Assembly (NCBI GenBank): GCA_036940085.1
Contig: JALLBK010000457.1
Span: 1-57,204 of the forward strand
Length of the DNA: 57,204 bases
Source of the DNA: Discostella pseudostelligera
Lineage: Eukaryota > Bacillariophyta > Thalassiosirophyceae > Thalassiosirales > Thalassiosiraceae
Reading direction: 5' to 3'
In this document: in pieces, positions 12,785-23,500 of the stretch
Layout: the number at the start of each line of letters is the position of its first letter
Numbering within the stretch: position 1 is the stretch's first letter
The notes under the pieces: generated by a model
What the model was told of the DNA's origin: nothing
Database searches by the model: none
What the model saw: the letters and a program-made list of their open reading frames with translations, nothing else
Made by a program: the position numbers and the translations under genes

Positions 12785-13084
12785 GATATTTATTGTCGAT
12801 AGCGATAGTGGGGATGGGGTATGCCACAAATAAATGGAAATGCTGACGCTGCTGCTGCAGAGGTGCTTGCTTGTTGGGGGGGGCGCGCCATCCGCCATGG
12901 TCCACGTCATTTTTGCGGGGCGGTGAGCGGGAAGAGGGAACCGACTGATTCCACGTGGATGTCCCACTCGATTCCACAGATTACGTCTTCGTCTCGTCTG
13001 GTCTGTTTGGATGACCAGCCTCGTCGATAAAGCAAGTGAAGGTATTAATACTTCTTGGTTAAATAATTGTTACACATTCATTGT
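12785..13084 (-). promoter_or_regulatory. Promoter of the Fun30-like gene with CCACGTGG and E2F-like boxes
   Basis: This 300-bp region holds GGCGCGCC at about 12882-12889, GAGCGGGAAG at about 12925-12934 and the palindrome CCACGTGG at 12951-12958. The palindrome is a G-box/E-box bound by bHLH or bZIP factors in other eukaryotes. The part nearest 13084 is the 3' flank of the Atm1-like gene. Confidence 0.5.
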
Positions 13085-15842
13085 CTACTCATTTGCATCC
13101 TGGTCATCATCATTGTAATGCCGTCTCTGAAAAGCCACCAACTCACTGTATCGTCCTCCTCCTCTCATCAATTCCTCATGCGTCCCTTGTTCCACAACTT
13201 TACCTCCATCCATGACCAATATCGTATCACAATCCATAATGGTACTTAAACGATGCGCAATGATGATACAAGTCGTATCTTTCCCAATCTCTTTCAAATT
13301 ATTCATAATGTCCGATTCGGTATGTGAATCAAGACTCGAGGTTGGTTCATCGCAAAGTAATATAGGTGCACGTTTCAAGATGGCCCGAGCAATGGAGACG
13401 CGTTGCTTCTCTCCTCCACTGAGCTTCAACCCTCGTTCACCAACAATGGTATCATATCCATTGGGTAAACGACGTATTATATCATGCAAATGTGCCTTCT
13501 TTGATGCTTCAATTACCTCCTCCCAAGTTGCGTTGAGATTGCCGTATTGAATATTGTATCCAATGGTATCGTTGAATAATACAATGTCCTGTGGTACCAC
13601 TGCCATTGCCCTTCGTACTGAATCAATAGTGTATGATGAAATATCATGTCCACCAATACGGATTGATCCATTGTCGGGAGCATAGAATCGGTAGAGCATT
13701 CGAAGCAATGTCGATTTGCCACAGCCAGATGTACCCACAATGGCTACCGTTTTGCCCTGGGGTATGGTAAAGGTTGTCCCACGAAGGATAGGTCGTTTTG
13801 TAATTGTAGTTGTCGCTGCATCTGAAACTTCTGTCGTGGGATCTATCTGCTTCTCCTCTGTCACACCGTTACCATTACCATTTGCAATTTTGACAACTCC
13901 GCCATCTTCCGTCTTCTTCTTGGGCAAGATCTTATAGGCAAATTCCAAATTATCAAACTCAATCGTACATCCATGCACCCGTGNTCTTCTTCTTGGGCAA
14001 GATCTTATAGGCAAATTCCAAATTATCAAACTCAATCGTACATCCATGCACCCGTGGGTCATACTCCATTGCATCCTCTCTATCCACAAGCTTTGGCCTG
14101 GTATCCCTCAATCCGAACATAGCTTCCATATCGACGAATGCCTGTTGGACTTCTCTATATACCGTACCAATAAAATTTAATGGAACACTCAATTGGAAGA
14201 GGAGACCATTCACCAATACCATATCACCGACGGTAGCATTCCCCGCCAAGATATCTCTCGCTGTCAAATACATAATGGTGGTTAACCCCATGGTAAATAT
14301 GGCACTCTGTCCAAAATTTAATAGTGATAGACTGTTTTGAGCTTGTAAGGATGCCAATTGATACTTGTGCAATGTACCCTCATACATCTTCCCTTCATGA
14401 TATTCATTATTGAAGTATTTGACAGTTTCGTAATTCAATAATGAGTCGGAGATTTTGCCACTCGCCTCAATGTTGAGTCGATTCATATCTTTACGGAATT
14501 GAGTACGCCATTGGGTGATACCGACGGTATATCCAACGTAGGCACCAATAGTAGCCAAGACAGTGGTGGCGTGGGATGTACCAAATTGGTGGAACATACA
14601 TCCCGTCACAACGCCGACCTCGATTATTGTTGGTATAGTATTGAATACCATGGCATTTAGTACAAATGCAATACTGGTATTGCCCCGTTCAATAACTCGA
14701 CCAAGAGCGCCAGTATTCCGGCCTAAATGATACTCAATGTCAAGACTGTGAACATGATCAAATGTAGATCGGCCGACAGATCGGATGGCCGATTGAGCTA
14801 CGTGGGAAAAGACGGCATTGCGTGATTCTTGGAATAGGGAGGAGAGAGTCCGGGCAGTGCCGTAGGAGAGGAGTAGGACGAGTGGTATCGCTGGTACTCC
14901 ACCAGCTATTGTTGTTGAGGAGAGGATGTGTATTATACTGTCGGGTAGTAATGCAATTTTGGATACTGCTTCGGCTGTTGTTGTTGCATCGGCCATTCCG
15001 CCCTCGACGGAAGCCGATGATAGATTGGTAGTAGCAGTGGTGTATATTGGCAACGTGTCAATCAATACCTTGAACACAAATGGTGTAGCAATGGTCACCC
15101 CCTTCCCAGCAAGCATTAATGATATTGATGCAATGACACGTTGTCGCATGGCCATGGCATGGTATCGTTGTTTATCATCACCAACCGTAGCATCCATCGC
15201 AGCGGTAGGTAATGGTGGCCAGACATGACGTGCTAATTCCTTGACTATTCTCCAATTCTTTTGATGATTCGATGATGATTGATGCTCGCTGGTATCTGAG
15301 GGGATTGTTACAGAGTTATTTTTCGTGTCGTTGCTATTTGGTTGCACATTGGCTGATGTTGTTGACAATGTTGTTGTTGCACTTGAGGTGCCTCTTCCTA
15401 GCAACGACGACGATGAAGAAAAATAATTCTTGCTCTCGCCATTCCATCGTGCACCCGTAAATTGACTGTAATTTTCGATTGAAGGTGGAGTTGCAGAATA
15501 ATTATATCTATTCTTCCTTGATAATGATGACGCAGTGCTAATGCAAGACGATGTGGATATGGCAGCGATGAAATTATGATTTGGATATTGTTGTAGACGA
15601 AGATGCCGTCGTCGGTTAAGAACCGAATAGTGGAAAAAATTACGATGCAATGGAGGCAAAGAAGTGATTCTACGGAATGGTGTCTCCTTGGCTAATAGTA
15701 CTCGTGGCGTCGCCAGCAGCGAGAGTGGCGGCGTCATTGTCCTTCCAACTACTACTATTCCGAAGTTCGCCATGGTCATGCACCTTTTTGTGTTGGTGTT
15801 GGTGTTGATGTTGCTAGTGCAGCTGGAGGTCGGTGTGGCCAC
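13085..15842 (-). CDS. ATM1: Mitochondrial Atm1/ABCB7-type half ABC transporter
   Basis: One intronless frame gives about 894 residues when the duplication at 13912-14056 is counted once. The first ~150 residues are Arg/Ser/Thr-rich with few acids, as expected for a mitochondrial targeting region. The membrane domain follows, with family landmarks such as NYETVKYFNNEYHE and LNFGQSAIFT. The nucleotide-binding domain has Walker A GTSGCGKST, signature LSGGEKQR and Walker B ILLCDEPTSSLD with a downstream IIAHRLST. Atm1 proteins are homodimeric inner-membrane exporters of a glutathione-linked sulfur compound needed for cytosolic iron-sulfur assembly. The gene shares a 218-bp divergent promoter with a JmjC oxygenase. 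Confidence 0.9.
13912..14056. other. Assembly artefact: 72-bp direct duplication around a single N
   Basis: Bases 13912-13983 are repeated exactly at 13985-14056 with an N at 13984. The duplication breaks the Atm1-like frame between the membrane and nucleotide-binding domains. One copy gives a continuous protein. Confidence 0.9.
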
Positions 15843-16060
15843 CCTTTGAGTCTCCGGTTTGCCTCCGCGGGGAATCTGGAAAGCTGTACAGAACTTACTG
15901 TACTAATTCCAAGTTTGATTTTAAACACCTTAAAATCCTACGTCGGACTTTGTATGTTCACTCAAATTGGCGCGCCAGTCTGCGCGGGAAGTCCACTCGG
16001 CACCAACTCGCTCCACAACCACCACCACCACCGCCCAAACGACCACATCACACAACCACC
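15843..16060. promoter_or_regulatory. Divergent promoter of ATM1-like and JmjC genes
   Basis: This short shared promoter contains the perfect palindrome TGGCGCGCCA at about 15968-15977, preceded by T, and GCGCGGGAAG at about 15982-15991. Both resemble E2F sites. An ACC-rich leader precedes the JmjC start codon. Confidence 0.5.
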
Positions 16061-18015
16061 ATGACCATGGCCGCCACCGCCACCGCCACCGCATACGTGC
16101 ACCATCGCTACCTCGACGCCGAAGAGCGCTATGAAATCTTTGTAGTTAAGGCGGCGGAGCGTCCACATTTGCTTCACTGGAGTTCTCCTGTTTCAGGTGA
16201 TGCTTCCAAACAACAGTCTCCTCGTGGTTGTGGCGGCGGCGATGACGACGATGGCGCCGCACAGGCAGAGGATGGGCACGACGAGAAGAAAATAGATGAT
16301 GACCGTCAATCATCACATTATTCGTATGAGTCTCTGTCTCCCCCATTGACAGACGGTTGCGATATACCTGGATGGAGAAGTCAGCGCATTGCACCTGGAA
16401 TGAACCCGCATTATCATTATTCCAATTGTATACACCTACAGCAACAGTCAGCTCATGACCATGACAACAATAAAGATATTAATGATCGCTGCAACAATGA
16501 GAAATCAACGACAAATATTGTCAACGACGACACCATTGACATTGAATATCCATTAAACGGAACATTAAATATTGGTGCAGGATCAACCTTGACCAGATTA
16601 GAAAGTCAATTCCCATTCGTTACGTCGAGTCTTTATTATGCAACGAGGAACAACAATACCAATTACCAATCTAATCGGTGGCACCAGAGTTGTTGTTGCT
16701 GTTGGTGGCATCATGCAAAACAACAGTTTCGTTTCTCCACATCTTCACGAATAGGAGGACAAATAGCACCAACGATAGAGTATGACGAGGCGAAACGAAT
16801 GGTTGATAATTACGACAATATATCGACAACATCGAACAATCATCATCGACAACAACAACAACCACGACAAATCACCTACTTTGTCAAAGAATATGAAATA
16901 AAGAATCGTCCAGTGAAAATAATGGGTGTTACGAAGGGTTGGCTTGCCATGCCATCGTATAGTTCCACCACGAAAAGTTTCGAGGATACTAATATTGCGA
17001 GTTCTGGTCGATTACGTGCACAAGACAACGGTATCACCACCAACAACAGCAGCAGCTCAATCAACAAAATTGCATCATCATTATGGAGGGATGTCGGCGA
17101 AGAATCATTGCTATTTCATGGCGGAGGAAAGGGTGGATGGACGTGAGTTAGTAGTATCAACCCAAAACTGTTCAATTATGTATTGCAGTGTACCTCACAA
17201 ATAATATCGGAACATTATCATATAGGTTTGCCAACCTACTCTCACGATTTGGCAATATATCCTTTCGATTTTCGGATACTCATGGTGAAATGATGTCTCT
17301 CTCCACTTATGCGAAATACATTACCAATCCAGAGGGTTTGCTAGATGATTCACCATTGGGGATATATGATTCCGAGTTCGGAGAGGAGGAGGAAGGATCT
17401 TCGCCCATTAGTGAATTGTTGAAGGAATATTGTGTTCCGGAATGCTTTAGTCGAGATTTGTTCGATTTGGTAGATACTGATGATGATCACGATGGACCTA
17501 CGCCTCGTCGGCCTCCCTACCGCTGGATACTCATCGGACCAGAACGAAGTGGTACGGGCATGCACGTCGATCCCCTCTGGACCAATGCCTGGGTGACAAT
17601 ATTGCAAGGTCAAAAGCATTGGCTACTGTTTCCTCCCGACACTCCCTACTCTTCCATTGGCATGATTGAAGGATCTCCACAAATTCCATCATCGATTTGG
17701 TTTCGTGACTATTACGACGTAGTCACCTCTCCATCTTGGCCAAAACAATACCAACCAGTGGAGGTACTCCAAAATCCTGGTGAGACGGTGTTTGTGCCCG
17801 CGGGATGGCCACATTTGGTATTGAATTTGGAGTTGACGGTGGCAGTGACACACAATTATGCATCGGAATATGGTCCACACTTTGATCGGATGTGGGAGGA
17901 GGTGGTACGGGACGAGCCAGACTTTGCGTCAAGGTGGCTTGCTGGGTTAAAGAAGAACTTGAGAGAAGATTTGACGGCATGTATGACGCACCGAAATATA
18001 ATGAGTGTTGCATGA
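16061..18015 (+). CDS. JMJD6-like JmjC-domain Fe(II)/2-oxoglutarate oxygenase
   Basis: Exons 16061-17142 and 17226-18015 (1872 nt) encode 623 residues. The C-terminal half is a JmjC fold. Iron ligands fit His474-x-Asp476 (GTGMHVDPLWTNAW) and His557 (PAGWPHLVLNLE), and the lysine in LQGQKHWLLFP is a candidate 2-oxoglutarate contact. GETVFVPAGWPH and the VTHNYAS tail closely follow the JMJD6 pattern. JMJD6 proteins hydroxylate lysines in splicing factors, and arginine demethylation has been claimed. The N-terminal ~280 residues are low complexity (His/Asn/Asp) and unrecognised. The start was set at the ATG in ACCATGACC. JMJD4 or another small JmjC hydroxylase is the main alternative. Confidence 0.82.
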
Positions 18016-18379
18016 CATTGCTTTCAACACCAAGCGCTGTTTATGAATTCAGAATCAGAAAGACTATCAGTGCAGCTCCTATAGTATTCAACGATTGACG
18101 ATGGACGAGAGCTGCCGTGTGGTATTGTAACTAAATCGTGCTTTGGATCGATGTACCAAGCTCATGTAGCACTAGGTATTCTACTTCTTGTGTGGTAGTC
18201 TCTATCACAGCAGCATAGGCGTAAAAATACGACTGTTCAATCAAGAACGCTGAGTTTAGTTTTGGCGGGAAGACTTGTACCACCATCCACATTCATATCG
18301 AAAGCCAAACCAAAGCCATCGACTGGCCTCCTACTACTACCAACTCACTTGAGGTCATTGTTCTCGACGACAAATAATA
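18016..18379 (+). promoter_or_regulatory. Intergenic region with E2F-like box upstream of FOXRED1-like gene
   Basis: This 364-bp gap between two same-strand genes contains TTTTGGCGGGAAG at 18260-18272, about 110 bp before the next start codon. Nothing else was recognised. Confidence 0.5.
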
Positions 18380-19963
18380 ATGCAACCAGGTATGGCACCC
18401 GGTCAAAGACTCGTCCAAAATCTTTCCACTCTGCTGCGGCTGCAGCATTCGCCGTTGAAGTCATCGTCGTCGCGGATGAGGCGACAGCGGAGGATATGCA
18501 ACGTACCCACAACGTGTTGCCTCTCTTCCACCTCAACTAATAGTAAAGTGGTTGACACGCTTATCATCGGTGGCGGTCCAATTGGTTTATCAACAGCATT
18601 CCATCTCGCTTCTCGGTATCGAAACAATGATGGGTCCAATATTACTATTGTTGAACGCGATCCAACCTACGCTAGATCATCGGCTGTGTTATCGGCGGGA
18701 GGGATTCGACAGCAGGTGAGGTGGGGAAGAGAAGAGAAGAGACCATGACCGCGATATTGTGTTGTGCATCACATACACACTGAATGATGATGATCTCATT
18801 TATCACATTTCTTTTCCCTGCACTGCATCACACAGTTTAGTCTGAAAGAAAATGTGGCAATGTCATTGTACGGAAGAGATTTCTTACGACAAGCACACAA
18901 TTTATTAAGAGTCGACGAGAACGATGACGAGGTGGATGTGCAATTCCAAGAACACGGATATCTATTTCTATCAAGCACCAACGCAGGAAAAGATCAATTA
19001 CTTGCCAATCATCAAGTCCAACAATCGGTAGGATGTACAGATATTCATCTTTTGGAACCAAATGAATTACAACACAAATTTCCTTGGTTGAATACATCGG
19101 ACATACTTCTGGGGAGTTTTGGCACAAGGGGTGAAGGGTGGTTCGATCCATGGGCATTGATATTGGGTTTGAAACGCAAGTGTCAAAGTATGGGAGTGAA
19201 TTTTGTCAAGGGATATCCAGTGGCATCGGAACAAGTTGATACACAAGGTAGTAGTCGTGTGGTATCCGTGGATGTACTAGAGGAGAAGGGGAGGGTGGTT
19301 CGATACCATGTCAATCATGTAGTCAACACTGCAGGAGCTCACTGCAATGACGTAATGGAAATTTTGGGTGGAGGACGACACAGATTACTGCATCCTATTC
19401 CGGTGGAGCCACGCAAACGATGCATCTTCTTTATTCATTGCAATACACAACAACAAGAGTATGTGGTCCCTCACGTTGCTCCATTGACAATATGTCCACT
19501 CACTGGCGTTTACTTTCGTTCCGAGGGATTGATTCGTTCCGATGGTGTACCGACTGGTAACTTTCTGTGTGGTGTATCTCCATCGCGAGATGTGGATAGA
19601 GCCATTGGTGATATGGACGAGTTGGAGTATGCCGATCATGAGTTATGGGATGATATAATATGGCCAGCATTGGCTCATCGTGTCCCTGCTTTTGGAGAAG
19701 TGAAAGTAAAGAGTAGCTGGGCGGGGTTGTATGAGTACAATACAATTGACCAAAATGCAATCATTGGTTTCCATCCGGAAGTGGACAATGTAGTGTTGGC
19801 AAACGGATTTAGTGGGCATGGCTTACAACAGAGTCCAGCGGCAGGACGTGCAGTGGCCGAGTTGGTTTCCTGTGATGGACAATTTGAAACACTTGATTTG
19901 AGAGTCTTTTCATTCGATAGATTGGTTGAGAAGAGGCCATTATTTGAGGCAGGTATTGTTTGA
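18380..19963 (+). CDS. FOXRED1: FOXRED1-like mitochondrial FAD-dependent oxidoreductase
   Basis: Exons 18380-18715 and 18836-19963 encode 487 residues, matching the ~486 of animal FOXRED1. The first ~50 residues are rich in Arg/Ser/Leu with no acidic residues, as in a mitochondrial presequence. The FAD-binding Rossmann motif is IIGGGPIGLSTAFHLA (~60-75), with GGIRQQ at the splice junction continuing into FSLKENVAMSL, and GEGWFDPWALILGLKRK follows. These segments are typical of FOXRED1 in the DAO superfamily. FOXRED1 assists assembly of respiratory complex I. The C-terminal SGHGLQQSPAAGRAVAEL is the expected FAD-closing motif. A sarcosine-oxidase-like enzyme is the alternative. Confidence 0.85.
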
Positions 19964-20529
19964 AACGAGCGATTTTCTTGTTCAGAGGAATCCAATATTC
20001 CCCTTGCAAGCTGCCAACTCTGAATGTTGGCATTGGCTGTGTGTGAATCGGCATAATGATGCGGTGAAGCTGCTAAAAACAATAATTTGCTCAATCTGAG
20101 AGCTCACGTAATATCAATATTATGATTTCCATCACTCATCGCTGCCTATTAATGTCAAAGAACATAATGAACATGCCACTACCATCTCTTTACAGCACGT
20201 CATAATATCTTTGGCGCATTTCCAGTCGATAGACCAGTATCAAGAAGGGAGTATCAATCAACCGTTACTGTTGCTTAGTGTATCGACTCGACAAGTATTG
20301 TAGTTTTGACTCGAAACGATTTTGGTCCAGTAATTACACGTGGAAGAGGGAAGAGGCCTACTGGTGACGGACAGGCGTTCCCGGCTTCCCGCCACCACCG
20401 CCGCCACCCACGCACACACTCCTCGATTCGACTCTCAGCGCAACAACAGGCAACAACCAACAAAAGCAAAAAGCAAGCATTCGTATCTAGCAAGAAGCAG
20501 CGCCCGCCGCTGCCACGCCGCCACAAACC
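19964..20529 (+). promoter_or_regulatory. Intergenic region upstream of the protease-ATPase gene
   Basis: This 566-bp gap holds the FOXRED1-like 3' flank and the next gene's promoter. TTCCCGCC at about 20386-20393 is an E2F-like box, followed by a CA/CG-rich, ATG-poor leader ending CCACAAACC before the start codon. No gene was seen. Confidence 0.45.
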
Positions 20530-23500
20530 ATGATCTTTGCGACACCCTCCATCACAACATCATTGCGTAATCGAATGCTATCCTCCCTAACTATTGCCTA
20601 CTACCCTAAGCTAACAACTCTCCTCTTCTCACCCTCCACATTCGCCTACCTCGCTGGCTCTTATATTGTCATCAAAATACTCCGTTCGTGGTTTCGACGC
20701 TGCTTGCCCAGCAATACTGACACTACTAGCAGCGGCGGCGGTAGCGGCGGCGGTGGTGAGGGACCGCGGCGACGACGACGACGTACTACTACTAGTAGTA
20801 TTATTAGTAGGGCGCATCACACTACCTTGGGGGACGACGACGACGAGAACGAAACTACTACTGTCAACGTGGACGTGGACCTAAGTGCCCAACTACGCAC
20901 TTTATCCATTGCTACTAATTCTAACCTAATTGTACCAAATATCAAACTGGTGCCACTGGATAACGACGTTTCGGTGGAGTTGGACAGGGTCATGATGACG
21001 ATGACTGACAACGACAGCCACACCAACGACGGTGGAGGGAAAGAGCCAAGAAATTCTGAATTAGAAATGAGTATGGAGATGGAGGAGCCACCACCTGCTG
21101 CAGAAGAGACTGACGGGCGAGGTAAAATCAGCGAACATGATGCAATGGAAGTTGATCATGATGGTAATGACAGCATGATCATGGAAGATGAGCCCAATCA
21201 TCTAGCTGGGGATAAAGAAGACAACGATATCAACGGCGACCAAGCATCGTCGTCACCAGCAGCTGCTGCTGGAGCAGGAGGAGGGGGGACCAAAAATGCC
21301 ATTGAACAAATGATTGAAAATTCATTCACTTCCTACTCCCTCGACTGTTATCCCTACACTTTTTCTCCATTGCTACTATTTACCAATAGTGGATATTTTG
21401 ATAAAGGGTATAGTAATTACAATGCCGTGGCGGCTTTTTTTGCCCCAGCGCTACGCGAATTGGGTGCTGGCTCTGGCAGTAACAGTGGTAATGGTGATGG
21501 CGGCGGTGATGGGAGGGGAGATGTAGGAGCGGAAAGCAATAATTGGACCAAGGTCGAGGGACGGAATGGACGGAGGGAACAACGTAAAAATGGCAACAGC
21601 AGCGATGCAACGGCCGATGCTACTTCTGCGTCTGCCACTTCCAACGCAATGGACACCAAAGACGACAGCTACGATGATGGTGGATTCAACATGCTTCATT
21701 CCGTAATCTACGATCGCAAAAATCTTACCTACGATGAACTCTTCAATCATATAGTTGCCACCCAATCCATTGTCACCTGCTGCATTGACGCACACTTTAC
21801 GGCATTTCAAATGCTGAATAAGCAGACATTATTGTATTATGATCCATTGAATCCACATTTGATGGTAGCCAAGAGTGAACGGGATGTGCATTTAGTGGCA
21901 TTGTATTTGTTGATGAAGTGTCATTATGGGGATAATGCGCATATTCATGAGAATGAGAAGTATTATACGGCGCCTACGAGTAGTCGATTGCAGAACCAAG
22001 TGTGAGTCGGCTTTCGATTCCTTGCATTATTTGTGTTTGCATTATGTGTGCCCTCCTAACGTGGCTTAATGAACTCTTTTTGAACCTCCCATGCATCATC
22101 CAGGTTTCAAATGTGGAAGAAAATCAATAATGTGGACTTGAATTCCCTCAATGTACGATTTCATCGTCTCCCACTGAACCTTTCACAATACCTGTTCATC
22201 AATGACATGAAAGCGCCGGGAAATATGAGTGTTCAATTGACTGGGAATACGTGTTATTTCCAGACATATCTGTGAGTTTATTCACCGTTTTACATTAATG
22301 CTCTCGTGCTGCAGTAGCTTATCTCATCTGACTCTTCTACGTGCACACCATCATGGCAACCATGGACAGCTTCGTTCTTCTTTGCAAAGTGGGCAAACCA
22401 GTCATCACACGAGATGGGCACTCTGTCACCCTCCAAGATCCCAACCTCCTCGGAAAAGCCACCATACGTATCGCCCAGTTCCTCCTCACCTTCTTCGTCG
22501 ATACTGAACGTCGAATCATCCGACCGTACACCAATAGCAATTTCATTTTAGACTTTTATCGGTACAAAAGCTCCCCCTACTATCTTGCCTTTGTGAGGTA
22601 TTTGATGCACAAGAAGATTTCGGTGCCCAATTATGATAAGCAGTACGAGGGGATCACCATGTTCTACTCCTTTGTAAAGAATTTGCACGGATACGATAAG
22701 TTCGTGTTGGAGGGAGCTACCTCGTCCACTCCCAATAGTAAATCACTCCAATATGTTCAATCAACTGAGGGCGCGTCGAGGAAGCTTGGGAGAGGAGATT
22801 ACTACAAGTATAGAGCTGCAAATCTGATGTTTGGGTGCAATGCCGGTGCTATGTATGGCATTACTTGCTTCTCGGAATTCAATGCTTGGAGGAAGAACCA
22901 GTTGCTATCGTTCTACGATGTGATCAAGAGTAGGATACATGGGTTAGCTGAGGAGATCAATAATTCTGGACTATCGAAATATCGGGATTACTGTAAGTGC
23001 CAATGCTTTCACTACATTTCATCAATTTACACTTCGCCAATTCTGACCACGTTATCCCCGTCACCCGTATCATTTACAGACTTCATGCCACAGTTTGAAG
23101 TGGGGCAGCAGGAGCTTATTGACATTCACCATTACACCTATCTGATTGATTTGTGCTCCTTAGGAAAGGCACCAGAACGATTGGCCAAAATTGTCTACGA
23201 CGTCAATAGCTATCTAGTCAGTCACATTTACTTCTCCACTCAGAATAGAAACAATTACCATAAGATGATATCGCGGGATCAGTTCGTCAACACAAAGAGA
23301 TACATGAGTGAATTCTGCAAGAACTTTTTGACCGTGGAGTGGTTCTCTGAGTATGTCGGGCTCGGCTTTTCTGAGATCAACCCGAAAGAAAAAGACATCA
23401 ACTCGTTGACACAGACAGGTGAGAATCAATACAACATGGCCTTGAAGTGCACAGCTACTGAATCTGCATCGTCGTTCCTCACTCACTTTCATTTCTTTTT

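Noticed and set aside
13912..14056. True frameshift or pseudogene in the ATM1-like gene
   Set aside because: The break coincides exactly with an N and a perfect 72-bp duplication, the same as at three other sites; the rest of the gene is intact.
22225..22271. Assignment of the GNTCYFQ box to a classical USP deubiquitinase
   Set aside because: USPs place Cys before His, and I found no convincing USP His box downstream; the upstream His/Asp and Gln at -6 fit the C48 order better, though USP is kept as an alternative.
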